DNA of 64,000 nt from Cellulomonas xylanilytica (GCF_007989805.1 NZ_BJUB01000002.1:1-64000); one strand, 5' to 3'; counted from the first letter of the stretch, positions 26,701 through 36,063 are shown. Translations and numbers: made by a program. The notes: generated from the letters alone by a model not told the origin.

Positions 26701-26783
26701 ACCGACACGTCCTCAGAGGCGCGGAGCACCGCACCGGTACTCAAACGATTCGGTCCTGTCCGGTCGATCCTTTCTTTGGTAAC

Positions 26784-26789
26784 TTGACA
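26784..26789 (+). promoter_or_regulatory. possible -35 element of the mannanase
   Basis: A consensus TTGACA stands in the upstream region of the mannanase but no convincing -10 lies 16-18 bases downstream, so it is weak evidence. Confidence 0.25.
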
Positions 26790-26852
26790 AACTCTGCTCC
26801 GCCTCGTCCGCCACCTCCGGTTCCGTCCGGTTTCCGCGGATCGAGACCACCC

Positions 26853-26858
26853 AGGAGG
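26853..26858 (+). promoter_or_regulatory. strong ribosome-binding site of the mannanase
   Basis: AGGAGG five bases before the ATG at 26863 fixes the start and fits a highly expressed secreted enzyme. Confidence 0.7.
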
Positions 26859-26862
26859 TTCA

Positions 26863-29805
26863 ATGAAGAACCGTCATCTCGCCCGTGCGCTGACCGCGGG
26901 GATCACCGCGGCAGCGCTCAGCGGGCTCGTGACCCTGCCCGCCCAGGCGGCTCAGACCGTCACCATCGTCGACCCGGGTGCCACCCCGGAGACCCGCTCG
27001 CTGTTCTCCTACCTCGATGACGTCCGTGGCGACGGCATCCTGTTCGGCCACCAGCACACGACGTCGTACGGCCTGACGTTCACAGGCGCCGACGGAACGA
27101 CGTCCGACGTGAAGAACCTGACCGGCGACCACCCCGCGGTGTTCGGCTGGGACACGCTGATCCTGCAGGGCGACGAGGCCCCGGGGTCGGCGAACAACAC
27201 CACCGAGCAGAACATCGCGGCCCTGTCGGAGTACATCGAGAAGGCGCACGCGCTCGGCGGCATCAACACCCTCTCGGCGCACATCGAGAACTTCGTCACC
27301 GGCGGCAGCTTCTACGACACCACGGGCGACACCCTGCGCGCGGTCCTGCCCGGCGGACCCAAGAACGCCGAGCTCAACGCGTACCTGGACAACATCGCCG
27401 CCGCCGCGGACGGCGCCCGCGACGCCGAGGGCAACCTCGTCCCGATCATCTTCCGGCCGTGGCACGAGAACGCCGGCTCCTGGTTCTGGTGGGGTGCCGC
27501 GTTCGGCTCCCCCGGCGAGTACAAGGAGCTCTTCCGGTACACGGTCGAGTACCTGCGCGACCTCAAGGGCGTGTCCAACTTCCTCTACGCGTTCGGCCCC
27601 GGCAGCGGGTTCGGCGGGAACGCCGAGACGTACCTGCGCACCTACCCCGGCGACGAGTTCGTCGACGTGTTCGGCCTCGACGCCTACGACAACACCGGCT
27701 CGGCCGCGTTCCTCGACGGGCTGGTCAAGGACCTCGGCATGATCGCGGACCTCGCCGACGCGAAGGGCAAGGTCTCCGCGTTCACCGAGTTCGGCGTCAC
27801 CAACGGCGTCGGCACCACCGGCTCCAGCCCCGAGCAGTGGTTCACCAAGGTGCTGGGCGCGATCAAGGCCGACCCGAAGGCCAGCCGCAACGCGTACATG
27901 CAGACGTGGGCCAACTTCGACGCCGGCCAGCACTACGTGCCGGTGACCGGTGACGCGCTGCTGCCTGACTTCCTGGACTACGCGGCCGACCCGTACACGC
28001 TGTTCGCCTCCGAGGTCACCGGCGCGTTCGACCGCGAGGTGGACACCACGCCCGCCGGCCCGGTCCTGCACATCGCCTCGCCTGCCGACAGCGCCCGGGT
28101 GGCCACGTCACCGACGACCATCCGAGCCACGGTCCAGAACGTCGACGCCGACCGCGTCTACGCCACGGTCGCCGGGGCCGAGATCGAGCTCGCACCCGGT
28201 GACGGCCTGTGGTGGTCGGCGCCGTGGGACATCCCCGCGGAGCTGCTGGACAACAGCACGCAGACGCTCGAGGTGCACGTGGTCGCCGACGGCGTCGAGG
28301 TGCTCACCGAGAGCTCGTCCGTGGTCCTCGGGCCGCGACCGACGTTCGGACCGGGCGTCGTCGACGACTACGAGGGCTACGGCGACGACACCGCGCTGCG
28401 GGCCGAGTACGTCTCCTACGGCGCCAACACCCTCTCGCTCGACACCAGCGGAACGTCGAAGGCGCTGCGGATGGACTACGACTTCGCGACGCAGACGTAC
28501 ACCGGGTTCGGGAAGCAGATCAGCGGCGACTGGTCCGCCTTCAACGAGCTGGCGCTGTGGGTGCAGCCCGACGGCTCGGGCAACAAGATGGTCCTGCAGC
28601 TCGTGGCCGGCGGCGTCTCCTACGAGGCGTACCCGTCGCTGGAGGGCACCGAGGCCTCCGTGGTGACCATCCCGTTCGTCGACTGGCGACCGGCACCGTG
28701 GGACACCGCCAACGCGAACCGTCGCATCAGCGACGCGGACCTCAAGGCCATCTCGCAGTTCAACATCTACGTCAACGCCGCCGACGACGGCACCGGTGCC
28801 CCGTCGGGCAGCATCGTGGTCGACGACATCGCCGCCCTGCCGGGGGTCGAGCCGCCGCCGCTCTTCTCCGACGTCCCCCCGGGGTCGCCCAACTTCGACA
28901 GCATCATCTGGCTGCACGACCAGGGTCTCGACGACGGCTACGCCGACGGCACGTTCCGGCCGACCAGGCCGCAGACCCGCGAGGCCACCGCGTCGCTGCT
29001 GTACCGCTACGCGAACGCCACGTTCGTCCCCACGGCGAAGCGGCCGACGTTCCTCGACGTGCCCAAGAAGCACGCGCTGTACAAGGAGATCGAGTGGCTG
29101 GCGAGCGAGCAGCTCGTCGACAAGGCCATCCCGCTGTTCCTGCCCAAGGCGCCGCTCGACCGCTCGTCCGCGGCAGAGCTGCTCTGGCGCCTGGCGGGAT
29201 CGCCCGAGCCTGCCGCACCCGAGGCGTTCACCGACGTCCCGTCGTGGCACCCGTACGGCACGGCCATCGCCTGGGCGACGGAGACCGGCATCATCGTGCC
29301 GACCTCCGCGACGAGGTACGGCGTGCTCAAGGTGGTCACGCGCGGTGACTTCGCCGGGTACCTCGACCGGTTCGACCACCGCCCCAGCCCGCTCGAGCCC
29401 GTGGTGCTCACCGACTTCGCCGACGGCGCCCAGGGCTGGGCACCTATCGACGCGGCCGGCACGGCGACCGCGTCGGGCGGCACGCTGACCATCGCGGCCG
29501 CGTCACCGGACGGCGGCTGGTTCGGGTTCGGGCCGTCGGTCGGCGACTGGACCGGGCGCACCGAGCTGCGGTTCGACGTGGTGTCCACCACCGGCTTCGA
29601 CACCAAGGCGGCCCTGCAGGTGGGCTCGTCGTGGACGTGGTGCGAGACCGCGCAGGTCGGCTGGATCTCCGCTCCGACCGACGACGTGCTCGTCGACCTG
29701 GCCACCCTGAGCGCCGAGTGCGGTGCGCAGCTGGCCGACGTGAAGAAGGTGAACCTGTACCTCAACGCAGGCACCCACGTGATCGACGACGTCGAGCTCC
29801 GCTGA
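26863..29805 (+). CDS. man26A: secreted GH26 beta-mannanase with S-layer-homology anchor
   Basis: 980 aa. Signal peptide ends near residue 29 (PAQA). Residues about 35-375 are the GH26 (beta/alpha)8 domain: acid/base E202 in RPWHENAGSWFWWG, nucleophile E309 in FTEFGVT. Residues 400-492 look Ig-like. Residues 495-662 form a beta-sandwich resembling mannan-binding CBM23/27/11 modules, ending IVVDDI. Residues 666-835 contain three SLH repeats (LFSDVPPGSPNFDSIIWL, then DDGYADGTFRP; FLDVPKKH; FTDVPSWHPYG). The last 130 residues are a second beta-domain. This matches Cellulomonas fimi Man26A. It endohydrolyses mannan at the cell surface. Ca/W-type linkers are absent. Confidence 0.93.
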   Translation: MKNRHLARALTAGITAAALSGLVTLPAQAAQTVTIVDPGATPETRSLFSYLDDVRGDGILFGHQHTTSYGLTFTGADGTTSDVKNLTGDHPAVFGWDTLILQGDEAPGSANNTTEQNIAALSEYIEKAHALGGINTLSAHIENFVTGGSFYDTTGDTLRAVLPGGPKNAELNAYLDNIAAAADGARDAEGNLVPIIFRPWHENAGSWFWWGAAFGSPGEYKELFRYTVEYLRDLKGVSNFLYAFGPGSGFGGNAETYLRTYPGDEFVDVFGLDAYDNTGSAAFLDGLVKDLGMIADLADAKGKVSAFTEFGVTNGVGTTGSSPEQWFTKVLGAIKADPKASRNAYMQTWANFDAGQHYVPVTGDALLPDFLDYAADPYTLFASEVTGAFDREVDTTPAGPVLHIASPADSARVATSPTTIRATVQNVDADRVYATVAGAEIELAPGDGLWWSAPWDIPAELLDNSTQTLEVHVVADGVEVLTESSSVVLGPRPTFGPGVVDDYEGYGDDTALRAEYVSYGANTLSLDTSGTSKALRMDYDFATQTYTGFGKQISGDWSAFNELALWVQPDGSGNKMVLQLVAGGVSYEAYPSLEGTEASVVTIPFVDWRPAPWDTANANRRISDADLKAISQFNIYVNAADDGTGAPSGSIVVDDIAALPGVEPPPLFSDVPPGSPNFDSIIWLHDQGLDDGYADGTFRPTRPQTREATASLLYRYANATFVPTAKRPTFLDVPKKHALYKEIEWLASEQLVDKAIPLFLPKAPLDRSSAAELLWRLAGSPEPAAPEAFTDVPSWHPYGTAIAWATETGIIVPTSATRYGVLKVVTRGDFAGYLDRFDHRPSPLEPVVLTDFADGAQGWAPIDAAGTATASGGTLTIAAASPDGGWFGFGPSVGDWTGRTELRFDVVSTTGFDTKAALQVGSSWTWCETAQVGWISAPTDDVLVDLATLSAECGAQLADVKKVNLYLNAGTHVIDDVELR

Positions 29806-29815
29806 CCGAACCCTC

Positions 29816-29865
29816 GCAACGTCCGCACTCCGGCGGGTCCCACCCCGCGGGAGTGCGGACGTTGC
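29816..29865. repeat. REP-like palindrome 1 (possible terminator)
   Basis: GCAACGTCCGCACTCC and its reverse complement flank a GC-rich loop to make a 16-base stem. It lies just after the mannanase stop. Confidence 0.75.
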
Positions 29866-29881
29866 GCCTGTTGCTACGCGG

Positions 29882-29925
29882 ACGTCCGCACTCCGGCGGG
29901 TTCCACCCCGTCGGAGTGCGGACGT
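29882..29925. repeat. REP-like palindrome 2
   Basis: ACGTCCGCACTCC / GGAGTGCGGACGT makes a second hairpin with a related loop to the one at 29816-29865. It ends just before the methyltransferase stop codon. Confidence 0.75.
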
Positions 29926-29932
29926 TGCTGTG

Positions 29933-31474
29933 CTAGTCGGCGGGGAGCAGCAGGCCGTCGCGGACCAGCCCGCGGGCCGACGGGAGGACGTCCGCGGCGA
30001 CCGCGTCGGCACCCACCTCCAGCAGCGCGCCCAGCGCGTTGACGATCTGGCCGACGGTCAGCTCCCCGTCGCAGACGCCGACGAACCCCGCGAGCGCGGT
30101 CCCGGCCTGCACCGCCCGGCCGAACCCGCCGCCCTGGCGCAGCAGCACCACCTGCGGGTCCGGGTCGCCGGGCGTCAGGTAGCGCTCCTCGGTCACGTCG
30201 GGGGCCACGACGAGGCGCTGCCCGGCGAGGTCGTCGTCGCTCATCGCGAGCCAGTCGTGCGCGGCGAGCGACGCCGCGATCGACGGGCCCAGCGGCTGCC
30301 GGACCGTCCCGGTGACCTCCTCGAGCCGGCGCAGGGTCGGCGCACCGGACGGCTTGCGCAGGGTCACGACCCCGAACCCGATGCCCTCGACGTCCCGCGA
30401 GGCGAAGTCGTCGAGCCACTGCCCGTACCGGACCGCCCAGGCGGCGCGGTCACGGTCGGGGGTCGTGCCGCCGTCGCGGATCCACGTCTCGGCGTACTGC
30501 GCGGGGTCCTGCAGCTCGCGCTGCACCACCCAGCCGTCGAGCCCCGACGCGTCGAGCCAGGAGCCGACACGCTCGTGCCACTCCTCGCCGCGGCGGACCT
30601 CCCAGTTGCCCAGCAGCTGCGCCACCCCGCCCGGCGCCAGCACCGCGCCGACGCCCTCGACCAGCTCACGCACGATCGCGTCCCCGGAGCGCCCCCCGTC
30701 GCGGTACTCGTACGACGGCATCCCCGGCGTCCGGGGCGTGATGACGAACGGCGGGTTGCTCACGACGAGGTCGAACCGCTCGTCACTGACGGGCTCGAGC
30801 ATCGACCCCTCGCGCAGGTCGAGCTCCACCCCGGCGAGCGCGGCGTTGAACCGGGCGAACGCGAGCGCCCGCCGCGAGATGTCCGTACCGACCACCCGTC
30901 GGGAGTGGCGTGACGCGTGCAGCGCCTGGATCCCGCAGCCCGTGCCGAGGTCCAGCACGTGCTCGCGCTCGTCGCGCACGGTGACCTGCGCGAGCGTCGT
31001 CGACGCGCCGCCCACGCCGAGCACGTGGTCCGTCCGCAGCGCCTGGCCGGTGGCCAGCTCGCCGAGGTCGGAGGCGATCCACCAGTCGACCTCGCCACCA
31101 CCGTCGACGGCGGTGTAGGGCCGCAGGTCGACCCGGGCACGGACCGCGTCGCCGTCGGTCTCGACCAGCCCGAGCCGCGCCGCACCCTCCACGGTCAGGG
31201 TCGGGAACGCGCGCTCGAGCGTGCCCCGGGGCGTCGTGGCACCCAGCAGGAAGGTCCGGATCAGCGCCGCCACGACGTCGTCCGCCGCCGCCTCCGTCGC
31301 CCGCAGCGCCGGCACGGGCTCCTCGCGGTGCAGCGCGTCCGCGGCGACCGCCCCCAGCACCTCCTCGACACCGGCGACGCCGTACCCGGCAGCCGCCAGG
31401 TCGTCGCGCAGCGCGGCGACGAGCGCCGGATCGGTCACGGGCGCAGCGGGCGGGAGCGCAGGTTCGAGGGGCAC
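29933..31474 (-). CDS. class I SAM-dependent methyltransferase with NPPF motif
   Basis: 513 aa from the GTG at 31474; a farther GTG at 31519 is less likely. The N-terminal domain (about 1-150) is an actinobacterial DUF7059-type region. The catalytic domain has the SAM motif VLDLGTGCGIQALHAS near 190 and the N6-adenine/N5-glutamine-type DLVVSNPPFVITPRTP near 254. A C-terminal DUF7782-type region follows. NPPF enzymes methylate adenine, guanine or glutamine side chains of rRNA or release factors, so a translation-related target is likely but not shown. It is flanked on both sides by related palindromes. Confidence 0.82.
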   Translation of the reverse strand: MPLEPALPPAAPVTDPALVAALRDDLAAAGYGVAGVEEVLGAVAADALHREEPVPALRATEAAADDVVAALIRTFLLGATTPRGTLERAFPTLTVEGAARLGLVETDGDAVRARVDLRPYTAVDGGGEVDWWIASDLGELATGQALRTDHVLGVGGASTTLAQVTVRDEREHVLDLGTGCGIQALHASRHSRRVVGTDISRRALAFARFNAALAGVELDLREGSMLEPVSDERFDLVVSNPPFVITPRTPGMPSYEYRDGGRSGDAIVRELVEGVGAVLAPGGVAQLLGNWEVRRGEEWHERVGSWLDASGLDGWVVQRELQDPAQYAETWIRDGGTTPDRDRAAWAVRYGQWLDDFASRDVEGIGFGVVTLRKPSGAPTLRRLEEVTGTVRQPLGPSIAASLAAHDWLAMSDDDLAGQRLVVAPDVTEERYLTPGDPDPQVVLLRQGGGFGRAVQAGTALAGFVGVCDGELTVGQIVNALGALLEVGADAVAADVLPSARGLVRDGLLLPAD

Positions 31475-31522
31475 CCCGCCATCATCCCCGCACCACCGAC
31501 CGCTCGGGTCGCCTGCCACCCA

Positions 31523-31611
31523 CGCAACGTCCGCACATCCGGTCGCCAGAACGCTCGATCGTGCGGACGTCCGCGGGCCGACGGGTGACCTCCGCGCATT
31601 CGTGCGGACGT
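31523..31611. repeat. REP-like element related to the 29.8 kb palindromes
   Basis: CGCAACGTCCGCAC (31523-31536) is identical to 14 bases at 29815-29828. It is followed by two inverted copies of GTGCGGACGT (31561-31570 and 31602-31611). It lies between the methyltransferase start and the nuclease-like gene. Confidence 0.65.
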
Positions 31612-32282
31612 CAGGAGGCTCCAGGTAGGTACAGGTCGACGAGCAGCGGGCGGTGGTCGCTGCCGCGGAGGGCAGACGGGTCCGACAGGACGCGCGGGGA
31701 CCCGGCGGTGAGGTCCCGCGTGGTGAGGATGGCGTCGATGCGCTGCTTCGGCTCGACCGCCGGGAACGTCGGGCCGCCGGTCGGGTCCGCGTCCGTGAGG
31801 AGCCGGGTCAGGCTCGCCCACGTCGGCCCGCCGGGGGCCTCGTTGAGGTCGCCGAGCACCACGGTCCGCGTCGTCGGGACGTGGTGCGCCAGCAGGTCGG
31901 CGAGGTGCGCGGCGCGCTCGTCGCGGACGAGGGACAGGTGCACGACGACGAACCGGATGCCGTCGACGGTCGCGACGGCAGCCCCCCGACGCGTCCGGCC
32001 GGACAGGTTCGGCAGCCGCACCGCGGAGTGAGCGGTCACCGCCCGGCCCGGCGCCACGAGCAGGGCGGTGGTGCGCGCTCCGCGGCCGTTCACCACGGCC
32101 CGCATCCCCACCGCCCGGGCGAAGAGCCACATCCGCCACCAGCCGAGCAGCCCCCGGGTCGGCTCCTGCACGCCCAGGACGTCCGGCGCGGCTGCACGCA
32201 CCACCGCGACCGCGTCGGGTCGCGACACCTGCAGGCCCTTGACGTTGTACGTCATCACCCGGAGCCGGTGGGAGCTCGCCAT
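31611..32282 (-). CDS. endonuclease/exonuclease/phosphatase family protein
   Basis: 223 aa. EEP fold: RVMTYNVKGLQ (metal region), LGVQEPTRG, VHLSLVRDERAAHLADLL, TVVLGDLNEAPGGPTW (the catalytic D-x-N), IDAILT and RGSDHRPLLVDL at the end. The glutamate of the first metal site is represented by QEPT. No signal peptide. The family hydrolyses phosphodiesters in nucleic acids, phospholipids or nucleotides; the substrate is unknown. ATG at 32282 has a GAGAGGA site eight bases upstream. Divergent from a small membrane gene. Confidence 0.85.
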   Translation of the reverse strand: MASSHRLRVMTYNVKGLQVSRPDAVAVVRAAAPDVLGVQEPTRGLLGWWRMWLFARAVGMRAVVNGRGARTTALLVAPGRAVTAHSAVRLPNLSGRTRRGAAVATVDGIRFVVVHLSLVRDERAAHLADLLAHHVPTTRTVVLGDLNEAPGGPTWASLTRLLTDADPTGGPTFPAVEPKQRIDAILTTRDLTAGSPRVLSDPSALRGSDHRPLLVDLYLPGAS

Positions 32283-32345
32283 CCGGACATCCTCTCGGAC
32301 ATCGGTGCGGCAGCGCACCCCTCGCCGTGACTACGGTCGTGTTCC

Positions 32346-32882
32346 GTGGAGCAGGACAGGCAGTCGTGGGTGCCGCCCGCGTGGGTCGGGTGGGCCGCCG
32401 TGGTGCTCGCGTTCGCGTTCGCCGGTGTCAGCCTGCTCTGGGCGCTGGGCAGCACCGCCGGGCTGGACACGCTGGGCGGGACGATCGAGCGCAGGGCGCG
32501 GGCCGGTGACCCGGTGCTGCTCGCGGCCAACCTGGTGGCCCTGGTGCTCAAGCTGCTCGGCGGCGTGCTGGCCCTCGCCCTGGTGCAGCGGTGGGGACGA
32601 CGGCTGCCGCGCCGCCTGCTCCTGACCCTCGGCTGGCTGGGCGCGTCGGTCCTCGTGCTCTACGGCCTGCTGCAGACGGCGTCGGTCGCCCTGGTGGCGC
32701 TGGGCGTCGTCGTCCCGGCCGAGCCGCTGTCCGACCGGGCGCTCACCTGGCGGCTGGCCCTCTGGGAGCCGTGGTTCCTGGTCTGGGGGCTGGCACTCGC
32801 GGGCGCGACGCTGCGCTGTCAGCGGCTCAGCAGCCAGCGGACCTCACGACGGAACAGGTCGACCCGCGTCGGGGAGCCGTAG
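32346..32882 (+). CDS. DUF3995-like membrane protein
   Basis: 178 aa, GTG start. Hydrophobic segments at about 13-33, 60-80, 95-125 and 140-158 with arginine-rich ends. LLWALGSTAGLDTLGG followed by DPVLLAANLVALVLKLLGGVLALALVQ fits actinobacterial four-helix membrane proteins of unknown role. Its last 64 bases overlap the 3' end of the convergent ThuA-like gene, and the Arg/Ser-rich tail encoded there is probably not conserved. Confidence 0.6.
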   Translation: MEQDRQSWVPPAWVGWAAVVLAFAFAGVSLLWALGSTAGLDTLGGTIERRARAGDPVLLAANLVALVLKLLGGVLALALVQRWGRRLPRRLLLTLGWLGASVLVLYGLLQTASVALVALGVVVPAEPLSDRALTWRLALWEPWFLVWGLALAGATLRCQRLSSQRTSRRNRSTRVGEP

Positions 32883-33481
32883 GACCGCACGTCGTGGCCG
32901 AGGGCGTCGTAGACGATCCGGCCGGGGCCGGGAGCGACCCAGACGACGGGGTGCGCGACACCCTCGTGGTCGGCGACGACGAGCACCTGCACGTCGGGCG
33001 ACACCTGCAGCGCGAGGTACTGCTCGTCCTCGGCCGTCACCTCGCGCAGGCCGGCGACCATAGGATGCGTCGGGTCGACCACCCGGAACGACGCCGCCGC
33101 GAGCGGCGGGTGCCAGGTGGTGCCCTCGATCCACCGACCACCGAGCAGCCGGCCCCACGACGGCGAGTCGAGGAAGGTGTTGGTCGCCTGGTGCAGGCCG
33201 AGCACGGGCACCCCCGACGCGACGAGGTGCTCCAGCCGCGCGTGGAACGGCACCCAGTCCTGGTCGGTGCCGTCGAAGTCAGGGTCGGGGCGGCCGCGGC
33301 CGGACGCCACCACCACGAGGTCGGGGTCGATGCCGTCGAGCGCGCCGGGGAGCGTCCCCCGGATCGTCACGTCGATCCCGTCCTCAGCCAGGAGCTGTGC
33401 GACGCGGTGGGCGATCGCGGCGGTGTCGTGCCAGGGGTCCTGGTAGCGGCCGTGCCCGGCGAGCACCAGCGCGTGGGTCAT
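32819..33481 (-). CDS. ThuA-like glutamine amidotransferase-fold protein
   Basis: 220 aa. Class I glutamine amidotransferase-like fold of the ThuA/trehalose-utilisation family. GHGRYQDPWHDT starts the domain; VPVLGLHQATNTF occupies the nucleophile elbow, where Cys is replaced by His, as in ThuA. RWIEGTTWHPPLAAA and TAEDEQYLAL are family blocks, and IVYDALGHDVRSYGSP is the C-terminal motif. ThuA oxidises disaccharides to 3-keto derivatives in rhizobia; the role here is not fixed. It overlaps the convergent membrane gene by 64 bases. Confidence 0.85.
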   Translation of the reverse strand: MTHALVLAGHGRYQDPWHDTAAIAHRVAQLLAEDGIDVTIRGTLPGALDGIDPDLVVVASGRGRPDPDFDGTDQDWVPFHARLEHLVASGVPVLGLHQATNTFLDSPSWGRLLGGRWIEGTTWHPPLAAASFRVVDPTHPMVAGLREVTAEDEQYLALQVSPDVQVLVVADHEGVAHPVVWVAPGPGRIVYDALGHDVRSYGSPTRVDLFRREVRWLLSR

Positions 33482-33504
33482 CGATCCTCCTGGGTGCGGG
33501 CAGA

Positions 33505-33540
33505 CGGCCGCCCCCTCGCCCGAGGACGAAGGGGCGGCCG
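33505..33540 (-). terminator. hairpin terminator after hppA
   Basis: CGGCCGCCCC (33505-33514) pairs with GGGGCGGCCG (33531-33540) around a 16-base loop, just beyond the hppA stop codon on the minus strand. Confidence 0.7.
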
Positions 33541-33546
33541 GATCCG

Positions 33547-35838
33547 TCAGGCGAGGGCCTTCTCGGCCTCGCGGGTCAGGTCGTTCCGGTCCGCACGCGA
33601 CGCCCGCAGACGGGAGGCCAGGACCGCACCACCGGCGATGAGCGCGGCGGCGACGGCGATCGACAGGCGAACCGTCTGGTTCGCGTCGTCCCCGACCGAG
33701 ATGGCGACGACGGCCGGCGCGATGAGCAGGGCGACGAGGTTCATGACCTTGATCAGCGGGTTGATCGCCGGGCCGGCGGTGTCCTTGAACGGGTCGCCGA
33801 CGGTGTCGCCGATGACCGCCGCCGCGTGGGCGTCGGACCCCTTGCCACCGAAGTTGCCGTCCTCGACGATCTTCTTCGCGTTGTCCCAGGCGCCGCCCGA
33901 GTTGGCCAGGAAGACCGCCATGAGCACGCCGGTCGCGATGGCCCCGCCGAGGAACCCGGCGAGCGGGCCGACCCCGAGGCCGAAGCCGACGGCGATCGGC
34001 GCGAACGCCGCGAGCAGACCGGGCGTGGCCAGCTCCCGCAGGGAGTCGCGGGTGCAGATGTCGACGACCTTGCCGTACTCCGGACGCACCTCGTACGTCA
34101 TGATCCCGGGGTTGTCGCGGAACTGGCGACGGACCTCGAAGACGATGGCCCCGGCTGCGCGGGTCACGGCGTCGATGGCCAGGCCCGAGAACAGGAACAC
34201 CGTCGCGCCACCGAGGATCACGCCGACCAGGGTGACCGGGCTGATGATGCTGTAGTTCAGCATCGCCTGGGTGAGCTCGTCGCCCGCCTCGCCCGCCGTC
34301 TGCAGCGCGTTGAACACCGCGTCCGCGTAGGAGCCGAACAGGGCGGTCGCGGCCAGCACGGCCGTCGCGATCGCGATGCCCTTGGTGACGGCCTTGGTGG
34401 TGTTGCCCACGGCGTCGAGGTCCGTGAGGATCTGCGCTCCCTCGGGAGTGACGTCGCCCGACATCTCGGCGATGCCCTGCGCGTTGTCGCTCACCGGCCC
34501 GAACGTGTCCATGGCGACGATGACGCCGACCGTGGTCAGCAGGCCGCAGCCCGCGAGCGCGATGAGGAACAGGGACAGCGCGACCGAGCCGCCGGCCAGC
34601 AGGAAGACCCCGCAGATGGCCGCCGCGATGATGCCGGCGGTGTAGACGGCCGACTCGAAGCCGACCCCGATGCCGGACAGGACGGTGGTGGCCGCGCCGG
34701 TCAGGGTGGTGCGTGCCACGTGCAGCGTCGGCTTGCTCGTCGTGCCCGTGAAGTACCCGGTCACCCAGAGGATGACGCCGGCCAGGACGACGCCGATGGC
34801 CACGGCGACCGAGGCGATCAGCCGCGGGTCGCCGGCGTGGGTCTCCAGGCCGGCGGTGCCGCCCGTGAGGTCCGCGAAGGACGTCGGCAGGTAGACGAAC
34901 GCCGCCACCGCGGAGAGCGCGACGCCGACGAGCGCGGAGATGTAGAAGCCGCGGTTGATGGCCGCCAGGCCGCTCTCGGCACCGCGCACCCGGGTGATGA
35001 ACACGCCGAGGACGGCGACGATGGCGCCCATGGCCGTGACGATGAGCGGGAACACGAGCCCCTGCTCACCGAACGCGGCCTTGCCCAGGATGAGCGCGGC
35101 GACCAGCGTGACGGCGTAGGACTCGAAGAGGTCCGCCGCCATGCCCGCGCAGTCGCCCACGTTGTCGCCGACGTTGTCCGCGATGGTGGCCGCGTTGCGC
35201 GGGTCGTCCTCCGGGATGCCCTGCTCGACCTTGCCCACCAGGTCGGCGCCGACGTCGGCCGCCTTGGTGAAGATGCCGCCGCCGACCCGCATGAACATGG
35301 CGAGCAGCGCGGCCCCGAAGCCGAAGCCCTCGAGCACCGCGGGCGCGTCCGCCCGGTAGATCAGCACCACCGACGCGGCACCGAGCAGGCCGAGGCCCAC
35401 GACGCTCATGCCGACGAAGCCACCGGTCCGGAACGCGATGCGCGCGCCTTCTGCACGCCCACCCGGCTGCGACGCGGCCGCCGCGACCCGGACGTTCGCC
35501 CGCGTCGCGAGCCACATGCCCAGGTACCCGATCGCGGCCGAGAACGCGGCCCCGAGCAGGAAGAACACCGACCGGCCCAGCTTGACGCCGCCGTCACCGG
35601 GCAGCAGGAACAGCAGGGCACAGACCACGACCGCGAAGAGGGCCAGGGTGCGGAACTGCCGGCTCAGGTACGCCGACGCCCCCTCCTGGACCGCGCGCGC
35701 GATCTCGCGCATGGACTCGGTCCCCTCACCGGCCGCGAGCACCTGACGGCGCAGCACAACGGCGATGAGCAGGGACGCGACCGCGACGGCCGCGATGACA
35801 CTGACGATCGTGATGCTCGTGGACCCGAGCTCGACCAT
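33547..35838 (-). CDS. hppA: membrane-bound proton-pumping inorganic pyrophosphatase
   Basis: 763 aa. About 16 transmembrane helices. Pyrophosphate/metal-binding motifs include GGGIFTKAADVGADLVGKVE, NVGDNVGDCAGMAADLFESYAVT, DTFGPVSDNAQGI and GDTVGDPFKDTAGP near the C-terminus. The sequence VGNTTKAVTKG carries lysine at the position that makes the enzyme K+-independent (K+-dependent forms have alanine). It couples hydrolysis of cytoplasmic pyrophosphate to H+ export. A GAGGAGG site lies before the ATG. Monocistronic, with a strong hairpin after the stop. Confidence 0.95.
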   Translation of the reverse strand: MVELGSTSITIVSVIAAVAVASLLIAVVLRRQVLAAGEGTESMREIARAVQEGASAYLSRQFRTLALFAVVVCALLFLLPGDGGVKLGRSVFFLLGAAFSAAIGYLGMWLATRANVRVAAAASQPGGRAEGARIAFRTGGFVGMSVVGLGLLGAASVVLIYRADAPAVLEGFGFGAALLAMFMRVGGGIFTKAADVGADLVGKVEQGIPEDDPRNAATIADNVGDNVGDCAGMAADLFESYAVTLVAALILGKAAFGEQGLVFPLIVTAMGAIVAVLGVFITRVRGAESGLAAINRGFYISALVGVALSAVAAFVYLPTSFADLTGGTAGLETHAGDPRLIASVAVAIGVVLAGVILWVTGYFTGTTSKPTLHVARTTLTGAATTVLSGIGVGFESAVYTAGIIAAAICGVFLLAGGSVALSLFLIALAGCGLLTTVGVIVAMDTFGPVSDNAQGIAEMSGDVTPEGAQILTDLDAVGNTTKAVTKGIAIATAVLAATALFGSYADAVFNALQTAGEAGDELTQAMLNYSIISPVTLVGVILGGATVFLFSGLAIDAVTRAAGAIVFEVRRQFRDNPGIMTYEVRPEYGKVVDICTRDSLRELATPGLLAAFAPIAVGFGLGVGPLAGFLGGAIATGVLMAVFLANSGGAWDNAKKIVEDGNFGGKGSDAHAAAVIGDTVGDPFKDTAGPAINPLIKVMNLVALLIAPAVVAISVGDDANQTVRLSIAVAAALIAGGAVLASRLRASRADRNDLTREAEKALA

Positions 35839-36063
35839 GCATCCTCCTCGGACTCAGCGAGGCCCCCCTGACCACGCCCGTCCCGCAGCCCCGTTGCTGC
35901 GCGACTGGGTGAGTCTAGCCAGCAGATGTGACGTGGATCGCACGGGCACGCGAGCGTGACCGCGCGTGCCGACCGCGAGACGATCGAGCGACCCCAACCG
36001 TTCCGGCTCGACGGACGTCTGGGCAGGTGAAGACACTTTCCGGACCGACCGAGGGGAACCACG

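Noticed and set aside
26784..26812. TTGACA as a firm sigma-A promoter for the mannanase
   Set aside because: No -10 element at the right distance, so only a weak mention is justified.
33397..35871. Long plus-strand open frame opposite hppA
   Set aside because: It is antisense to a complete and well-conserved pyrophosphatase. High GC leaves few stops on the opposite strand; composition is Arg/Gly/Asp-rich with no domain.
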